DNA of 47,632 nucleotides from Bacteroidales bacterium (GTDB lineage: Bacteria; Bacteroidota; Bacteroidia; Bacteroidales; PXBB01), in the NCBI GenBank assembly GCA_003565735.1, contig PXBB01000090.1:1-47632 (forward strand). The letters are read 5' to 3'. Shown here one piece after another: positions 1 to 10,705 of the stretch. The notes under the pieces are model-generated. The model worked only from the letters and a program-made list of their open reading frames with translations, made no database searches and had not been told where the DNA came from. Every line of letters starts with the position of its first letter. The first letter of the stretch is position 1. The translations under genes and the position numbers were made by a program.

Positions 1-42
1 TATAGGACTCATTCTTCTTAAACATATACTTGATTTTTTCTT

Positions 43-73
43 CAAATATACACAAAATATTGGACTTAACAAA
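43..73 (-). promoter_or_regulatory. Bacteroidota-type promoter directed out of the left edge
   Basis: On the minus strand a -33 TTTG (73-70) is followed after 19 nt by TATATTTG (50-43), a full match to the Bacteroidota consensus TTTG-N19-21-TAnnTTTG. It implies that a gene transcribed leftward begins just outside the window, divergent from mqnC. The motif match is seen directly; activity is inferred. Confidence 0.5.
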
Positions 74-151
74 TTGTTATTCATATATTTAACAATATTT
101 TAACCTTTTTAGAGTGGACCCGTCAAGCAAAAAGAACGTTGAATAAAATAA

Positions 152-220
152 TATCCGTGTACAAATAACAGATTCCTCTTTGTACCCTTTACAACGGTAC
201 GCATCGGAATGACACGGATA
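152..220. repeat. Nested three-part inverted repeat
   Basis: Three pairs of complementary arms are nested around one centre: TATCCGTGT (152-160) with ACACGGATA (212-220), ATTCC (172-176) with GGAAT (206-210), and GTACC (182-186) with GGTAC (196-200). The result is a long, interrupted hairpin. Read on the minus strand it contains GTCATTCCGA followed later by GAGGAATCT, which resembles intergenic repeats I recall from many Bacteroidota genomes; that resemblance is from memory. Confidence 0.6.
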
Positions 221-234
221 CTTTTGGGGGAGGG

Positions 235-275
235 GGTTTTCGAGAGGGGCGGCGCAGCCGCCCCTCTCGAAAACC
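235..275. repeat. Perfect 19-bp palindrome with 3-nt loop, GC-rich core
   Basis: The arms at 235-253 and 257-275 are perfectly complementary over 19 bp around the loop GCA (254-256). The core is almost pure G+C, unlike the surrounding AT-rich DNA. There is no T-run directly after either arm typical of an intrinsic terminator. It sits between two other inverted repeats, which suggests a REP- or MITE-like element, but its function is unknown. Confidence 0.75.
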
Positions 276-292
276 TTTATGCTCCTAAAAAC

Positions 293-330
293 TGTCATTT
301 CGACTCCGATTGTTTCGAAGGAGAAATCTG
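293..330 (+). repeat. Right-hand repeat copy, inverted relative to 170-215
   Basis: The sequence starts TGTCATTTCGA (293-303) and ends GAGAAATCT (321-329). It is an imperfect match, in opposite orientation, to the core of the left repeat (GTCATTCCGA ... GAGGAATCT on the minus strand). It is itself foldable: ATTT (297-300) pairs with AAAT (324-327) and CTCC (304-307) with GGAG (320-323). Together with 152-220 it brackets the GC-rich palindrome. Confidence 0.5.
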
Positions 331-371
331 CCAATACTGCTTTTAATGTAAATGAAGTTTAAAAAATAAAA

Positions 372-1478
372 ATGTATTTTTGTATTGCTATGAAATACCA
401 AAAAATTGAGCAAAAGGTTTTGTCGGGAGTTGCTCTATCGGCAGGGGAGGCTCTGAGAATATACCGCTCTCTGCCTACGCCTGACCTTATGTTGCTGGCA
501 CAGCAGGTACGCCAGCGTTTGCATCCCGGCAACACGGTTAGTTGGATTATCGATAGAAATATTAACATTACAAATGTATGTGTGTCAGCTTGTTCTTTTT
601 GCAGTTTTCATTGCCATATTCATGATCAGGAAAAAGCTTTTATAACAGATACTGAAACGTATAAAAAAAAAATTGAAGAATTATTTAAAACAGGGGGGCG
701 TCAACTTTTACTACAAGGCGGGATGCATCCCGACCTTCAGCTAAATTATTACGAGCAATTATTCACTGAACTTAAAACTTTATTCCCTTCTTTAAAATTG
801 CATGCTTTAGGTCCGGCTGAAATTATTTATTTGTCTAAAACATCAGGATTGTCCACAAAAAAGGTGTTGGTACGACTTATGCATGCGGGACTGGATAGTT
901 TGCCCGGTGCAGGAGCAGAAATTCTTGTTGATGGCATCAGGCAGAAGGTAGCTCCCAATAAATGCAGTGTCCGACAATGGATTCATGTGATGCGACAGGC
1001 ACACAAACTTAAACTGCCTACTACTGCCACTATGATGTTCGGTCATATTGAAAATCTTCAAGACCGGATGACGCACCTGTCAAAAATCCGACAGTTGCAG
1101 TCTGAAAAACCGTCTGGTAGTTTAGGTTTTACGGCATTTATCCCCTGGACTTTTCAAGCACCCCATACAGCATTGATAAAAGCTTTTCCGAAGATAGAAA
1201 AAACATCAACAGATTCCTATTTGCGTACCATAGCCATCAGCCGCATTTTTTTGAATAATATCAAAAATATTCAGGCTTCCTGGTTAACTGCAGGTAAGGA
1301 GGCAGCAACCATGGCATTATCGGCCGGAGCCAATGACCTTGGCTCCATTATGATAGAAGAGAATGTTGTCGCTGCTTCCGGAGTTAAGCGCACTATGTCT
1401 GTGCGGCAAATGCAGAAACTTATTAAAGAGGCCGGCTTCATCCCACAGCAAAGAGACCAGCTTTATAATCCTGTATAA
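372..1478 (+). CDS. mqnC: Cyclic dehypoxanthinyl futalosine synthase (radical SAM)
   Basis: MqnC closes the ring of dehypoxanthinyl futalosine in the futalosine route to menaquinone, using a 4Fe-4S cluster and S-adenosylmethionine. The 368-residue protein has the radical SAM motif CxxxCxxC at residues 70-77 (C70, C74, C77), followed by the family segment LLLQGGMHPDLQLNYYEQLF and a C-terminal half containing FTAFIPWTFQ, characteristic of the MqnC/MqnE/CofH group. The length is normal for MqnC. The start is ambiguous: ATG at 372 or ATG at 390 (MKYQKIEQK), the latter giving the more usual N-terminus. MqnE is a close relative, but the HPDLQL and PWTFQ segments favour MqnC. Other mqn genes are not in the window; menG at 22672 acts later in the pathway. 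Confidence 0.88.
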   Translation: MYFCIAMKYQKIEQKVLSGVALSAGEALRIYRSLPTPDLMLLAQQVRQRLHPGNTVSWIIDRNINITNVCVSACSFCSFHCHIHDQEKAFITDTETYKKKIEELFKTGGRQLLLQGGMHPDLQLNYYEQLFTELKTLFPSLKLHALGPAEIIYLSKTSGLSTKKVLVRLMHAGLDSLPGAGAEILVDGIRQKVAPNKCSVRQWIHVMRQAHKLKLPTTATMMFGHIENLQDRMTHLSKIRQLQSEKPSGSLGFTAFIPWTFQAPHTALIKAFPKIEKTSTDSYLRTIAISRIFLNNIKNIQASWLTAGKEAATMALSAGANDLGSIMIEENVVAASGVKRTMSVRQMQKLIKEAGFIPQQRDQLYNPV

Positions 1479-1630
1479 ACAGAATTTTATGAAAATAAAA
1501 TGTCTGCAAACTATTTCATCTATGCTGTTTTATATAGAAGAGAATATTCGATAATATTCATGTGTTTGACTATCAGTTTAAAAGTTCCCAAGCCTTTGAA
1601 AACTTTTTTTTAAAGGTCTGAGATTTATAA

Positions 1631-1638
1631 TAACTTTG
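1631..1638 (+). promoter_or_regulatory. Candidate -7 box for the acyltransferase gene
   Basis: TAACTTTG matches the Bacteroidota -7 consensus TAnnTTTG and lies 17 nt before the first ATG and 38 nt before the second (1676). No good -33 TTTG is at the right distance, only a T-run. Confidence 0.3.
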
Positions 1639-1654
1639 CTAAAAAAATAATACT

Positions 1655-2809
1655 ATGTGCAGCGATAGTAGCAATATGGCCATTTTTAAAGATATTGCAC
1701 CCTACGATAAATCTATCTTTAAGGCAGCGTTAAGGCGGTTGATGTCTGATGAAAATTTTAAAACTATAGCATCTTTTGTTTTTCCGAATATCAGTTATAA
1801 CGCATTGTGCCAAAACTTAAAAGCCCTTGAGACCTCTGACGAATTCCAGGTATATTTTATGCACAGGGCTGTCAGGCGTGTTATTGAAGAAAGTGCCACA
1901 ACACTTACTTACGAAGGTTTTGAAAATCTTTCGGCTGCCGAGTCCTATTTGTTTATAGCCAACCACCGCGACATTGTTCTTGATTCGGCTATAATGCAGG
2001 CCTTGTTGGTGGAACATGATATGGATACTACAGAGATATCTTTAGGTGACAACCTCATGATTTCTGACTTTATCATTGATTTTGCAAAGATCAATAAAAT
2101 GTACACGGTTTACAGGGGAGGCAGCAGGAGTGCTATGCTTAATAACAGTAAAAATTTATCGGCTTATATCAGGTTTACGATTAAAGAAAAAAAAACCTCT
2201 GTTTGGATAGCTCAACGTAATGGCCGCACAAAGGATGGAAATGATAGAACGGAAGAAGCTTTGCTTAAAATGCTCAACTTAAGTGGGCTATTCCACCCGG
2301 CTGATAACTTAACAGATTTAAATATAGTGCCCTTAACCATATCTTACGAATACGAACCCTGTGGCAAAGAAAAGGTGAAAGAGCTTTACAAGCGTTTGCA
2401 AGGGCCTTATGAAAAAACAGCAGGCGAAGATTTGAAAAGTATTTTGTCAGGTATTTTAAACTTTAAGGGGCGCATTCATCTTTCTGTTGGCAATAAAATT
2501 GACTTCCATAAGGAAGGCATAATGCAAGAGCATTGTTATAGTAAACAAATTCAAAAAGCAGCCTCTGCTATCGACCGTTCTGTACATCAAAATTATAAAC
2601 TGTGGCCTAATAACTTTATCGCTTACGATATGTTAAATAATCAGACAAAATTTAACGACCGTTATAGCCAATCAGATTATATGAAATTCAAGAGTTTTAT
2701 TTCCGAAGACTTAGCACAATTAAATGAAGCCACAAACGTTTTGAGGAATATGTATTTAGAAATGTATGCATTACCGGTATTAAATAAAATACGCTATAAT
2801 TTTTTATAA
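1655..2809 (+). CDS. Glycerol/lysophospholipid acyltransferase family protein
   Basis: This 384-residue protein looks like a PlsC/PlsB-superfamily acyltransferase, probably moving a fatty acyl group onto a glycerophospholipid or related lipid at the inner membrane. Evidence is the block IANHRDIVLDSA (residues 101-112), the VYRGGSRSA segment and WIAQRNGRTKDGND, which correspond to acyltransferase blocks I, II and III. The histidine (H104) is followed by aspartates at +2 and +6, not at the canonical +5 of HX4D, so block I is a variant. The N-terminal 90 residues are family-specific. The start may be ATG 1655 or ATG 1676. It stands alone between mqnC and an unknown secreted protein. The exact substrate cannot be told. 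Confidence 0.7.
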   Translation: MCSDSSNMAIFKDIAPYDKSIFKAALRRLMSDENFKTIASFVFPNISYNALCQNLKALETSDEFQVYFMHRAVRRVIEESATTLTYEGFENLSAAESYLFIANHRDIVLDSAIMQALLVEHDMDTTEISLGDNLMISDFIIDFAKINKMYTVYRGGSRSAMLNNSKNLSAYIRFTIKEKKTSVWIAQRNGRTKDGNDRTEEALLKMLNLSGLFHPADNLTDLNIVPLTISYEYEPCGKEKVKELYKRLQGPYEKTAGEDLKSILSGILNFKGRIHLSVGNKIDFHKEGIMQEHCYSKQIQKAASAIDRSVHQNYKLWPNNFIAYDMLNNQTKFNDRYSQSDYMKFKSFISEDLAQLNEATNVLRNMYLEMYALPVLNKIRYNFL

Positions 2810-2834
2810 TTTATAACTAAAGAAAAACAGATTA

Positions 2835-3491
2835 ATGATGAAAAAACTATGCACTTTTGCTTTTATTCTAATGTTCGTAGCTATAAATTTATACGGACAA
2901 AAAACACCTCAGGATGTTTTCAAGACAGATAACATTGTATGGTATGGTTTGGATTTTTCCGAAGCCCGTTTTATTGGTCAATTCGATCAGGCTGCCGGTA
3001 TAGCACCTGCCACAGCCAACGATATGAAATACAGCTATATTCCTGCTTGGAACGCTCTCATACTTAGTGAGCCTAACCGTTATGATTTGCGAAAAACATT
3101 CAGAAAGGTTAATGTTTACAATGACCTTAAAGATGTAGAAGTAAGTAACCGGCAAATAAATGAAGACAAGTTGATGTCCTTCAACCCCTATCGGTTTGAG
3201 GATGCTGCTGAAGTAGTATCTTCAATTATTGGCAACTATGGTGATGGCGAACGAAATGAGGGTGTGGGCTTGGTATTCATTGTTGAATATTTTAACAGAA
3301 TTGATCAGGAAGCTGCTGTCTATGTTACGTTTTTTGATATAGCTACGCAAGAAGTACTTTTTAAAGAAAGGATGTTGGGAAGTCCGCGGGGTATTGGTTT
3401 AAGAAATTACTGGGCAGGCGCCATTCGTAATATTTTATTGGACATTGAGCGCCAGACATACAGAAGCTGGCAAAATACCTATGGGCAATAG
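2835..3491 (+). CDS. Secreted protein of unknown function
   Basis: I do not recognise this 218-residue protein. It has a clear signal peptide (residues 1 to about 21, ending NLYGQ) with cleavage likely before KTPQD, and no lipobox or later membrane segment. The mature part begins with the DVFKTDNIVWYGLDFSEARF block and ends with a basic/aromatic RQTYRSWQN segment. Its composition suggests a soluble periplasmic or outer-membrane-facing alpha/beta protein. It starts 25 nt after the acyltransferase gene and probably shares its transcript. Two adjacent ATG codons (2835, 2838) are possible starts. The gene ends 14 nt before the convergent recJ. Confidence 0.75.
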   Translation: MMKKLCTFAFILMFVAINLYGQKTPQDVFKTDNIVWYGLDFSEARFIGQFDQAAGIAPATANDMKYSYIPAWNALILSEPNRYDLRKTFRKVNVYNDLKDVEVSNRQINEDKLMSFNPYRFEDAAEVVSSIIGNYGDGERNEGVGLVFIVEYFNRIDQEAAVYVTFFDIATQEVLFKERMLGSPRGIGLRNYWAGAIRNILLDIERQTYRSWQNTYGQ

Positions 3492-3505
3492 CCTATAAGC
3501 TCCTG

Positions 3506-5275
3506 CTATGAAAGCTTAATGTCTTTAATATTCAGTTGTAGATTAACGTTGCCTTTCCAGTTATTCTCATCAATATGGTAACAGACATTAAATGGGAAGC
3601 CATTTTTTACGCTATCATATTTGTCGGCTTGTTTAAAAGCAATGGCATCAAAATGTACCAACGGGGCACTCACTTCTGAAAGGCTAAGTTTAAGGTGATT
3701 CATGCCCACAATTCTTGCAAATCCTTCTTCGTAAACGCCTTTAGTTAAAAACACCGGAGCCATGTTACCCGGACCAAAAGGCGCAAATTGTTTAAGGATT
3801 CTAAAAAATTTCGGTGTAATATCTTTAAGCTTGATTTCCATGTCAATTTCAATATCAGGCTTAAGCATAGCTTCAGTAATGTTATTTTCAACAAATGCTT
3901 CGAACTTGTCCCTGAAAGCTAAAAAGTTTTCGGGTCTCATCGATAGTCCGGCAGCAAACTTATGGCCACCAAAATCTTCAAGCAAGTCACTGCAGTGGTC
4001 AATAGCTGCATATATGTCGAAGTCTTTTACAGATCGTGCCGACCCTGTAATCGTTCCGTTATCAATAGTACACACAATAGTAGGGCGGTAGTAATGTTCG
4101 GTAAGCCTTGATGCAACAATGCCAATAACACCTTTATGCCAGTTTTCGTTAAGAATTACAGACGATTTACTGTTTTTTAGAAATACATCTGTAGCAATGG
4201 TTTCAATGGCTTCTTCCGTTGCATTTGAATCGAGTGCTCTTCTCTCAGTATTGTTATCGTTAATTTTTTCGGCCAGTTGTTTTATAAGAGTTACATCATT
4301 TTCGATGAGTAGCCTCACGGAGGCTTTCCCATCGCTTACTCTGCCAGCTGCATTAATACGAGGGGCAACCATGAAAACCAAATCGCTGATAGAAATATCT
4401 TTGGAGAAAAATAAATCACTATCTTTAGTACTATTGTTAAGGTTAAAAGTGCTGTTCTTCTTGATATTTGAATAGCTGAATATGGCTTCTATAGCCGGTC
4501 GAGGTTTAGTGTTTATGAGTTTTAGACCATAATAGGCCAATATTCTGTTTTCTCCAGTTATCGGTACAATATCAGCGGCAATGCTAACAACTACTAAATC
4601 AAGGTATGTTTCAAGTTCCTTGAATGGTATTCCATTATTTTTGGCAAAGGCCTGTATAAGTTTAAAACCTACACCACAGCCCGAGAGCTCCTTGAAGGGG
4701 TATGGGCAGTCTTTTTGCTTGGGATCCAAGACAGCATATGCTTTGGGTAGATGCGTGCCGGGGAGGTGGTGGTCGCATATAATAAAATCTATGCCTTTAC
4801 CATTGGCGTAATCTATTTTGCTGATAGCCTTGATGCCGCAATCCAGTGCTATAATCAGGGAAAAGTTATGGGAAGCAGCATAATCAACGCCTTTGTATGA
4901 AATACCATAACCTTCCTCATGCCTATCCGGAATATAAAAGTCAATGAGGTCGTTCGGCATAATTTTTTTAAAAAATGAGTAAACAAGCGATACTGCTGTT
5001 GTTCCATCCACATCATAATCGCCGTAAACAAGTATTTTTTCTTTATTGGCAATCGCTTTTTCAATGCGTTTTACAGCTTTAGTCATACCCTTCATAATAA
5101 AAGGGTCGTGAAGGTTTTTAAGGCTTGGCCTGAAGAATTCGCGTGCCTCGCTGTAGGTAATGATGTCTCTTTGCACCAGAAGATTAGCAATAATGTTATT
5201 AACCTTCAGTTCTTTTGTTATATTTTTTACGAATTGGCTATTTCCCTGTGTTTTTAGTGTCCATTTGTATTCCAT
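3506..5275 (-). CDS. recJ: Single-stranded-DNA-specific 5'-3' exonuclease RecJ
   Basis: RecJ degrades single-stranded DNA 5' to 3' in RecF-pathway recombination and mismatch and base-excision repair. The 589-residue length is typical. DHH-family metal-binding motifs are present in order: DYDVDGTT (86-93), LDCG (144-147), CDHH (167-170) and SGCGVGFK (198-205). The DHHA1 part contains FGGHKFAAGLSM, about residues 435-446, and a C-terminal OB-like region follows. It is 15 nt downstream of gpmI on the same strand and is probably co-transcribed. The ATG at 5275 is well placed. No residue expected for catalysis appears to be missing. Confidence 0.95.
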   Translation of the reverse strand: MEYKWTLKTQGNSQFVKNITKELKVNNIIANLLVQRDIITYSEAREFFRPSLKNLHDPFIMKGMTKAVKRIEKAIANKEKILVYGDYDVDGTTAVSLVYSFFKKIMPNDLIDFYIPDRHEEGYGISYKGVDYAASHNFSLIIALDCGIKAISKIDYANGKGIDFIICDHHLPGTHLPKAYAVLDPKQKDCPYPFKELSGCGVGFKLIQAFAKNNGIPFKELETYLDLVVVSIAADIVPITGENRILAYYGLKLINTKPRPAIEAIFSYSNIKKNSTFNLNNSTKDSDLFFSKDISISDLVFMVAPRINAAGRVSDGKASVRLLIENDVTLIKQLAEKINDNNTERRALDSNATEEAIETIATDVFLKNSKSSVILNENWHKGVIGIVASRLTEHYYRPTIVCTIDNGTITGSARSVKDFDIYAAIDHCSDLLEDFGGHKFAAGLSMRPENFLAFRDKFEAFVENNITEAMLKPDIEIDMEIKLKDITPKFFRILKQFAPFGPGNMAPVFLTKGVYEEGFARIVGMNHLKLSLSEVSAPLVHFDAIAFKQADKYDSVKNGFPFNVCYHIDENNWKGNVNLQLNIKDIKLS

Positions 5276-5290
5276 TTATGTATTTAGTTT

Positions 5291-6814
5291 TTATTTTTTC
5301 AAGAGTGTCTTCCCGTCCATTTGCTCAGGGACTGCAATATTCATAAGATGCAGTATGGTGGGTGCCAAGTCAGCCAGGCGCCCGTTAGCGAGTTCTTTAT
5401 AAGTGCTGTCTATAAGAAAGAAGGGAACGGGGTTTGTAGAGTGTGCCGTATTAGGAGAGCCGTCATCGTTAATGGCATAATCAGCATTACCATGATCGGC
5501 TGTGACTATTACGGTATATCCTTTAGAAGTGGCTGCTTCAACGACTTCTTTCACGCATCTGTCCACAGTGATGAGTGCCTTCTCTATTGCTGTTTTAACA
5601 CCTGTATGTCCGACCATATCGGCGTTGGCAAAATTTAAGCATATGAAATCAATGGCTTCTTTTTTAATTTCCTTTATCAAAGCGTCTTTAACTTCATAAG
5701 CACTCATCTCAGGCTTCTGGTCGTAAGTAGCTACTTTTGGAGAAGGTATTAGCACTCGTTTTTCTTTTTCGAATGGCTGTTCGCGACCTCCCGAGAAGAA
5801 AAATGTTACATGCGGGTATTTTTCTGTTTCTGCAATACGCATTTGTGATTTGCCTTTACCCGCAAGCACCTCTCCTAAGGTCATCTCTACATCTTCTTTA
5901 TCAAAAATGACTTTTATATTTTTAAAAGATTCATCATAACGTGTCATTGTTACATAGTAGAGAGGCATTGATTGCATGTGGTAATCGGGATAATCTTTTT
6001 GAGTAAGAACGCTTGTAATCTCTCTCAGTCTGTCGGTACGAAAATTGAAACAAATAACAACGTCACCTTCCTCAACAACAGCAAGCGGCTTGCTATTTTC
6101 ATCTGTAATGACTACAGGTTCAATAAATTCGTCGGTTACGCCATTTTGGTAAGATTTTTTAATGGCTTCTAAGGGGCATGTTTCTTTTTTTCCTTTACCA
6201 ACGGTGAGCATATCATAGGCCTTCTTGATTCTGTCCCATCGCTTATCCCTGTCCATGGCATAATAGCGACCGCAAACGGTGGCTATTTTACCGCCGGTTT
6301 TTTTTAAATGGTCGTTTAAGGTTTTTACATAAGTGATGCCACTTTGGGGGTCTGTGTCCCTGCCGTCGGTAAAAGCATGAACAAACACATTTTTCAGCCC
6401 ATAATCGTTGGCCATGTCACAAAGCTTTATAAGGTGTTTGGTTGAAGAGTGTACACCACCTTCAGATACCAAGCCAAAAAAGTGTATCTTTTTATGGTGC
6501 TTTTCAGCATAGTGGAATGCATTATTTAATATGTTATTATCACTAATGCTGTTATCGGCTATGGCTTTGTTGATTTTTACAAAATCCTGATAAACAATAC
6601 GTCCTGCCCCCATGTTAAGGTGTCCTACTTCAGAATTACCCATTTGTCCTGGCGGGAGGCCTACATCTTCACCTGCGCACTGCAACTGTGCATAGGCTGC
6701 ATTCTTATATAAACTGTCAATATAGGGTGTAGGGGTATGATGTATAAGATTTGCTTCAGATTTATTACCTTCTCCCCAGCCGTCCATTATAATAAGCAGT
6801 ACTTTTTTATCCAT
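5291..6814 (-). CDS. gpmI: 2,3-bisphosphoglycerate-independent phosphoglycerate mutase
   Basis: This glycolytic enzyme interconverts 3- and 2-phosphoglycerate through a phosphoserine intermediate and two manganese ions. The 507-residue protein begins with VLLIIMDGWG (metal ligand D11) and has the nucleophile serine in GQMGNSEVGH (S61). It also carries the HAFTDGRD phosphate/substrate-binding segment and the C-terminal metal motif VTADHGNAD. The length is normal for GpmI and unrelated to the 2,3-BPG-dependent enzyme. It lies 50 nt downstream of gyrB and 15 nt upstream of recJ, so the three may form one operon; I see no consensus promoter in the 50-nt gap. Confidence 0.96.
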   Translation of the reverse strand: MDKKVLLIIMDGWGEGNKSEANLIHHTPTPYIDSLYKNAAYAQLQCAGEDVGLPPGQMGNSEVGHLNMGAGRIVYQDFVKINKAIADNSISDNNILNNAFHYAEKHHKKIHFFGLVSEGGVHSSTKHLIKLCDMANDYGLKNVFVHAFTDGRDTDPQSGITYVKTLNDHLKKTGGKIATVCGRYYAMDRDKRWDRIKKAYDMLTVGKGKKETCPLEAIKKSYQNGVTDEFIEPVVITDENSKPLAVVEEGDVVICFNFRTDRLREITSVLTQKDYPDYHMQSMPLYYVTMTRYDESFKNIKVIFDKEDVEMTLGEVLAGKGKSQMRIAETEKYPHVTFFFSGGREQPFEKEKRVLIPSPKVATYDQKPEMSAYEVKDALIKEIKKEAIDFICLNFANADMVGHTGVKTAIEKALITVDRCVKEVVEAATSKGYTVIVTADHGNADYAINDDGSPNTAHSTNPVPFFLIDSTYKELANGRLADLAPTILHLMNIAVPEQMDGKTLLKK

Positions 6815-6864
6815 AATTGTTTTTTTGTGAGAATGGTTCTTGCATAGAGAATGGCCTCATGTGT

Positions 6865-8871
<2,007 letters not shown>

Positions 8872-8936
8872 TCAATAATTTTTACCCTACTACTAAAAAA
8901 TTTAATTTTTTAGCAATAAAATGCTTAGGTTTGCTT

Positions 8937-8968
8937 TTTGTATTTATTGTTGATAATTGATATTTTTG
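8937..8968 (+). promoter_or_regulatory. Consensus Bacteroidota promoter for lnt
   Basis: A -33 TTTG (8937-8940), 20 nt of spacer and TATTTTTG (8961-8968) match the Bacteroidota consensus fully. The element is 34 nt upstream of the lnt ATG and divergent from gyrB. Confidence 0.6.
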
Positions 8969-9002
8969 TCTGAAGTATTCAGGCTCTAAAAAAATAATAA
9001 AA

Positions 9003-10640
9003 ATGAAAAAACATATCTTAATTCTGCTATCAGCTGCAAGTGGTATATTGTTGAGTTTGGGTTGGCCTGCCAATGGGTTTCCTTTTTTACTGCTTTTTGC
9101 TTTAGTGCCTCTGTTATACGTTGAAGATGTTTTGAATAAGCATAAAACAGAAAATAGTCGCTTTGCCATTTTATTATATGCTTATCTGGCTTTTTTTATT
9201 TGGAATGCTTTGACCACCTGGTGGATATGTCATTCAACCATACCCGGTGCTATTATGGCCGTTATCTTTAACAGTTTGTTTATGGCTTTGGTTTTTTTCT
9301 TTTTTCACGTAGGAAGACGCAATATATACATGGGTGCTTTCAGACAAAGAAACTATGGCTACCTCATACTCATAAGCTATTGGGTTACCTTCGAATACCT
9401 CCATATGGATTGGGATTTAACATGGTCATGGCTTAATCTGGGGAATGGTTTTGCAAATTATTATAAGTTTATACAATGGTATGAATATACCGGTGCATTG
9501 GGTGGTACCATATGGATATTGCTCACAAATGTGATGATTTATCAACTCATCAAATCTTTAACAGCCTCCGAAAAGTTAAAAAGGAGAATTATTGTTAATT
9601 TAAGCAGTGTGATGCTTTTGGTATTTGTACCTTGTTTTATCTCTTTATACATGTATGCTACATACAACGAAAAACACAATCCTATTGAAGTTGTTGTCAT
9701 TCAACCGAATATTGATCCGTACAATGAAAAGTTTTCAGGAATGTCTTCAGAAGAGCAGATAGAACGGATTGTATCTTTAGCACTAAAAAAGCTGACTCCG
9801 GAAACCAAATTTTTAATAGCACCCGAAACGGCCATTCCTGAAGGTGTGTGGCTCAACGAGATTCAGTATAGTCCCAGTGTAAGAAGGCTTAAGATGCTTT
9901 TTGAAACATATCCCGACTTAGCTATCCTTATAGGGGCAAGTACTTACATGAGGTATGAAGATGAAGCATCAGGCACACCCACAGCACGACCGCTAACAAG
10001 TGGGCAAGGGTATTATGATGTTTTTAATTCAGCTGTGCTTATCGATGCCGGCAACAGCATTCAGTACTATCACAAGTCAAAATTGGTGCCAGGTGTTGAG
10101 AAAATGCCGTACCCGCAGATTTTTGGATTTTTGGAAGACTTGGCTATAGACTTAGGGGGCATGGTGGGCAGCCATGGTGTGCAAGACGAACGCAGTGTTT
10201 TAGTAAGCCCCCACGGTATTAAAACAGCTCCGGTTATTTGCTATGAATCTATTTATGGAGATTTTGTAACCGGATACGTGCGTAATGGTGCGCAATTTAT
10301 TTCTATCATTACCAATGACGGGTGGTGGGAAGATACGCCCGGTTACCGGCAGCATAGTGAATATGCACGCCTAAGAGCTATAGAAACGCGTCGCTCTATT
10401 GCCAGATCGGCTAACACAGGCATTTCCTCTTTTGTTAATCAAAGGGGCGATATGTTTGATGCAACAGAGTGGTGGGTGCCCGCTGTTATAAGAAAAGAGA
10501 TTCATTTGAATGATACCCTAACTTTTTATGTTAATTATGGAGATTATTTGGGGCGTATTCTCGGCTTTTTAAGTGCACTTATTGGCCTGTTTACCATCAG
10601 CAGTATTCTCATGAACAGAAATCGTAAAATTGCAAAATAG
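9003..10640 (+). CDS. lnt: Apolipoprotein N-acyltransferase
   Basis: Lnt adds the third acyl chain to the N-terminal cysteine of lipoproteins in the inner membrane, using phospholipid as donor. The 545-residue protein has about seven hydrophobic segments in the first 225 residues and a final one near 515-535. These flank a periplasmic nitrilase-type domain with the triad E275 (APETAIPEG), K360 (YHKSKLVPGVEKMP) and C413 (VICYESIYGD). The glutamate-lysine-cysteine order and spacing agree with E. coli Lnt. The segment YARLRAIETRRSIARSANTG is also typical. It is a single gene with its own promoter. The window encodes at least two probable substrates (lipoproteins at 11424 and 12756). Confidence 0.95.
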   Translation: MKKHILILLSAASGILLSLGWPANGFPFLLLFALVPLLYVEDVLNKHKTENSRFAILLYAYLAFFIWNALTTWWICHSTIPGAIMAVIFNSLFMALVFFFFHVGRRNIYMGAFRQRNYGYLILISYWVTFEYLHMDWDLTWSWLNLGNGFANYYKFIQWYEYTGALGGTIWILLTNVMIYQLIKSLTASEKLKRRIIVNLSSVMLLVFVPCFISLYMYATYNEKHNPIEVVVIQPNIDPYNEKFSGMSSEEQIERIVSLALKKLTPETKFLIAPETAIPEGVWLNEIQYSPSVRRLKMLFETYPDLAILIGASTYMRYEDEASGTPTARPLTSGQGYYDVFNSAVLIDAGNSIQYYHKSKLVPGVEKMPYPQIFGFLEDLAIDLGGMVGSHGVQDERSVLVSPHGIKTAPVICYESIYGDFVTGYVRNGAQFISIITNDGWWEDTPGYRQHSEYARLRAIETRRSIARSANTGISSFVNQRGDMFDATEWWVPAVIRKEIHLNDTLTFYVNYGDYLGRILGFLSALIGLFTISSILMNRNRKIAK

Positions 10641-10705
10641 ACTTAATGGACAAAATTAATGCTGCTATATATCGGGAAGTCAATTTATGAGCAAATTTGG
10701 TGTAA

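Larger units (their letters stand above)
1..371. other. Non-coding region upstream of mqnC with repeats
   Basis: No convincing gene lies here. The left 120 nt are AT-rich and hold a leftward promoter. Positions 152-330 are a cluster of inverted repeats, listed separately. Open frames crossing the region read through the hairpins and look artefactual. No consensus promoter for mqnC was found between the repeats and its start. Confidence 0.6.

Noticed and set aside
89-334. Open frame crossing the left-edge hairpins
   Set aside because: It reads straight through three inverted repeats, has no recognisable domain and shows composition driven by the repeats.
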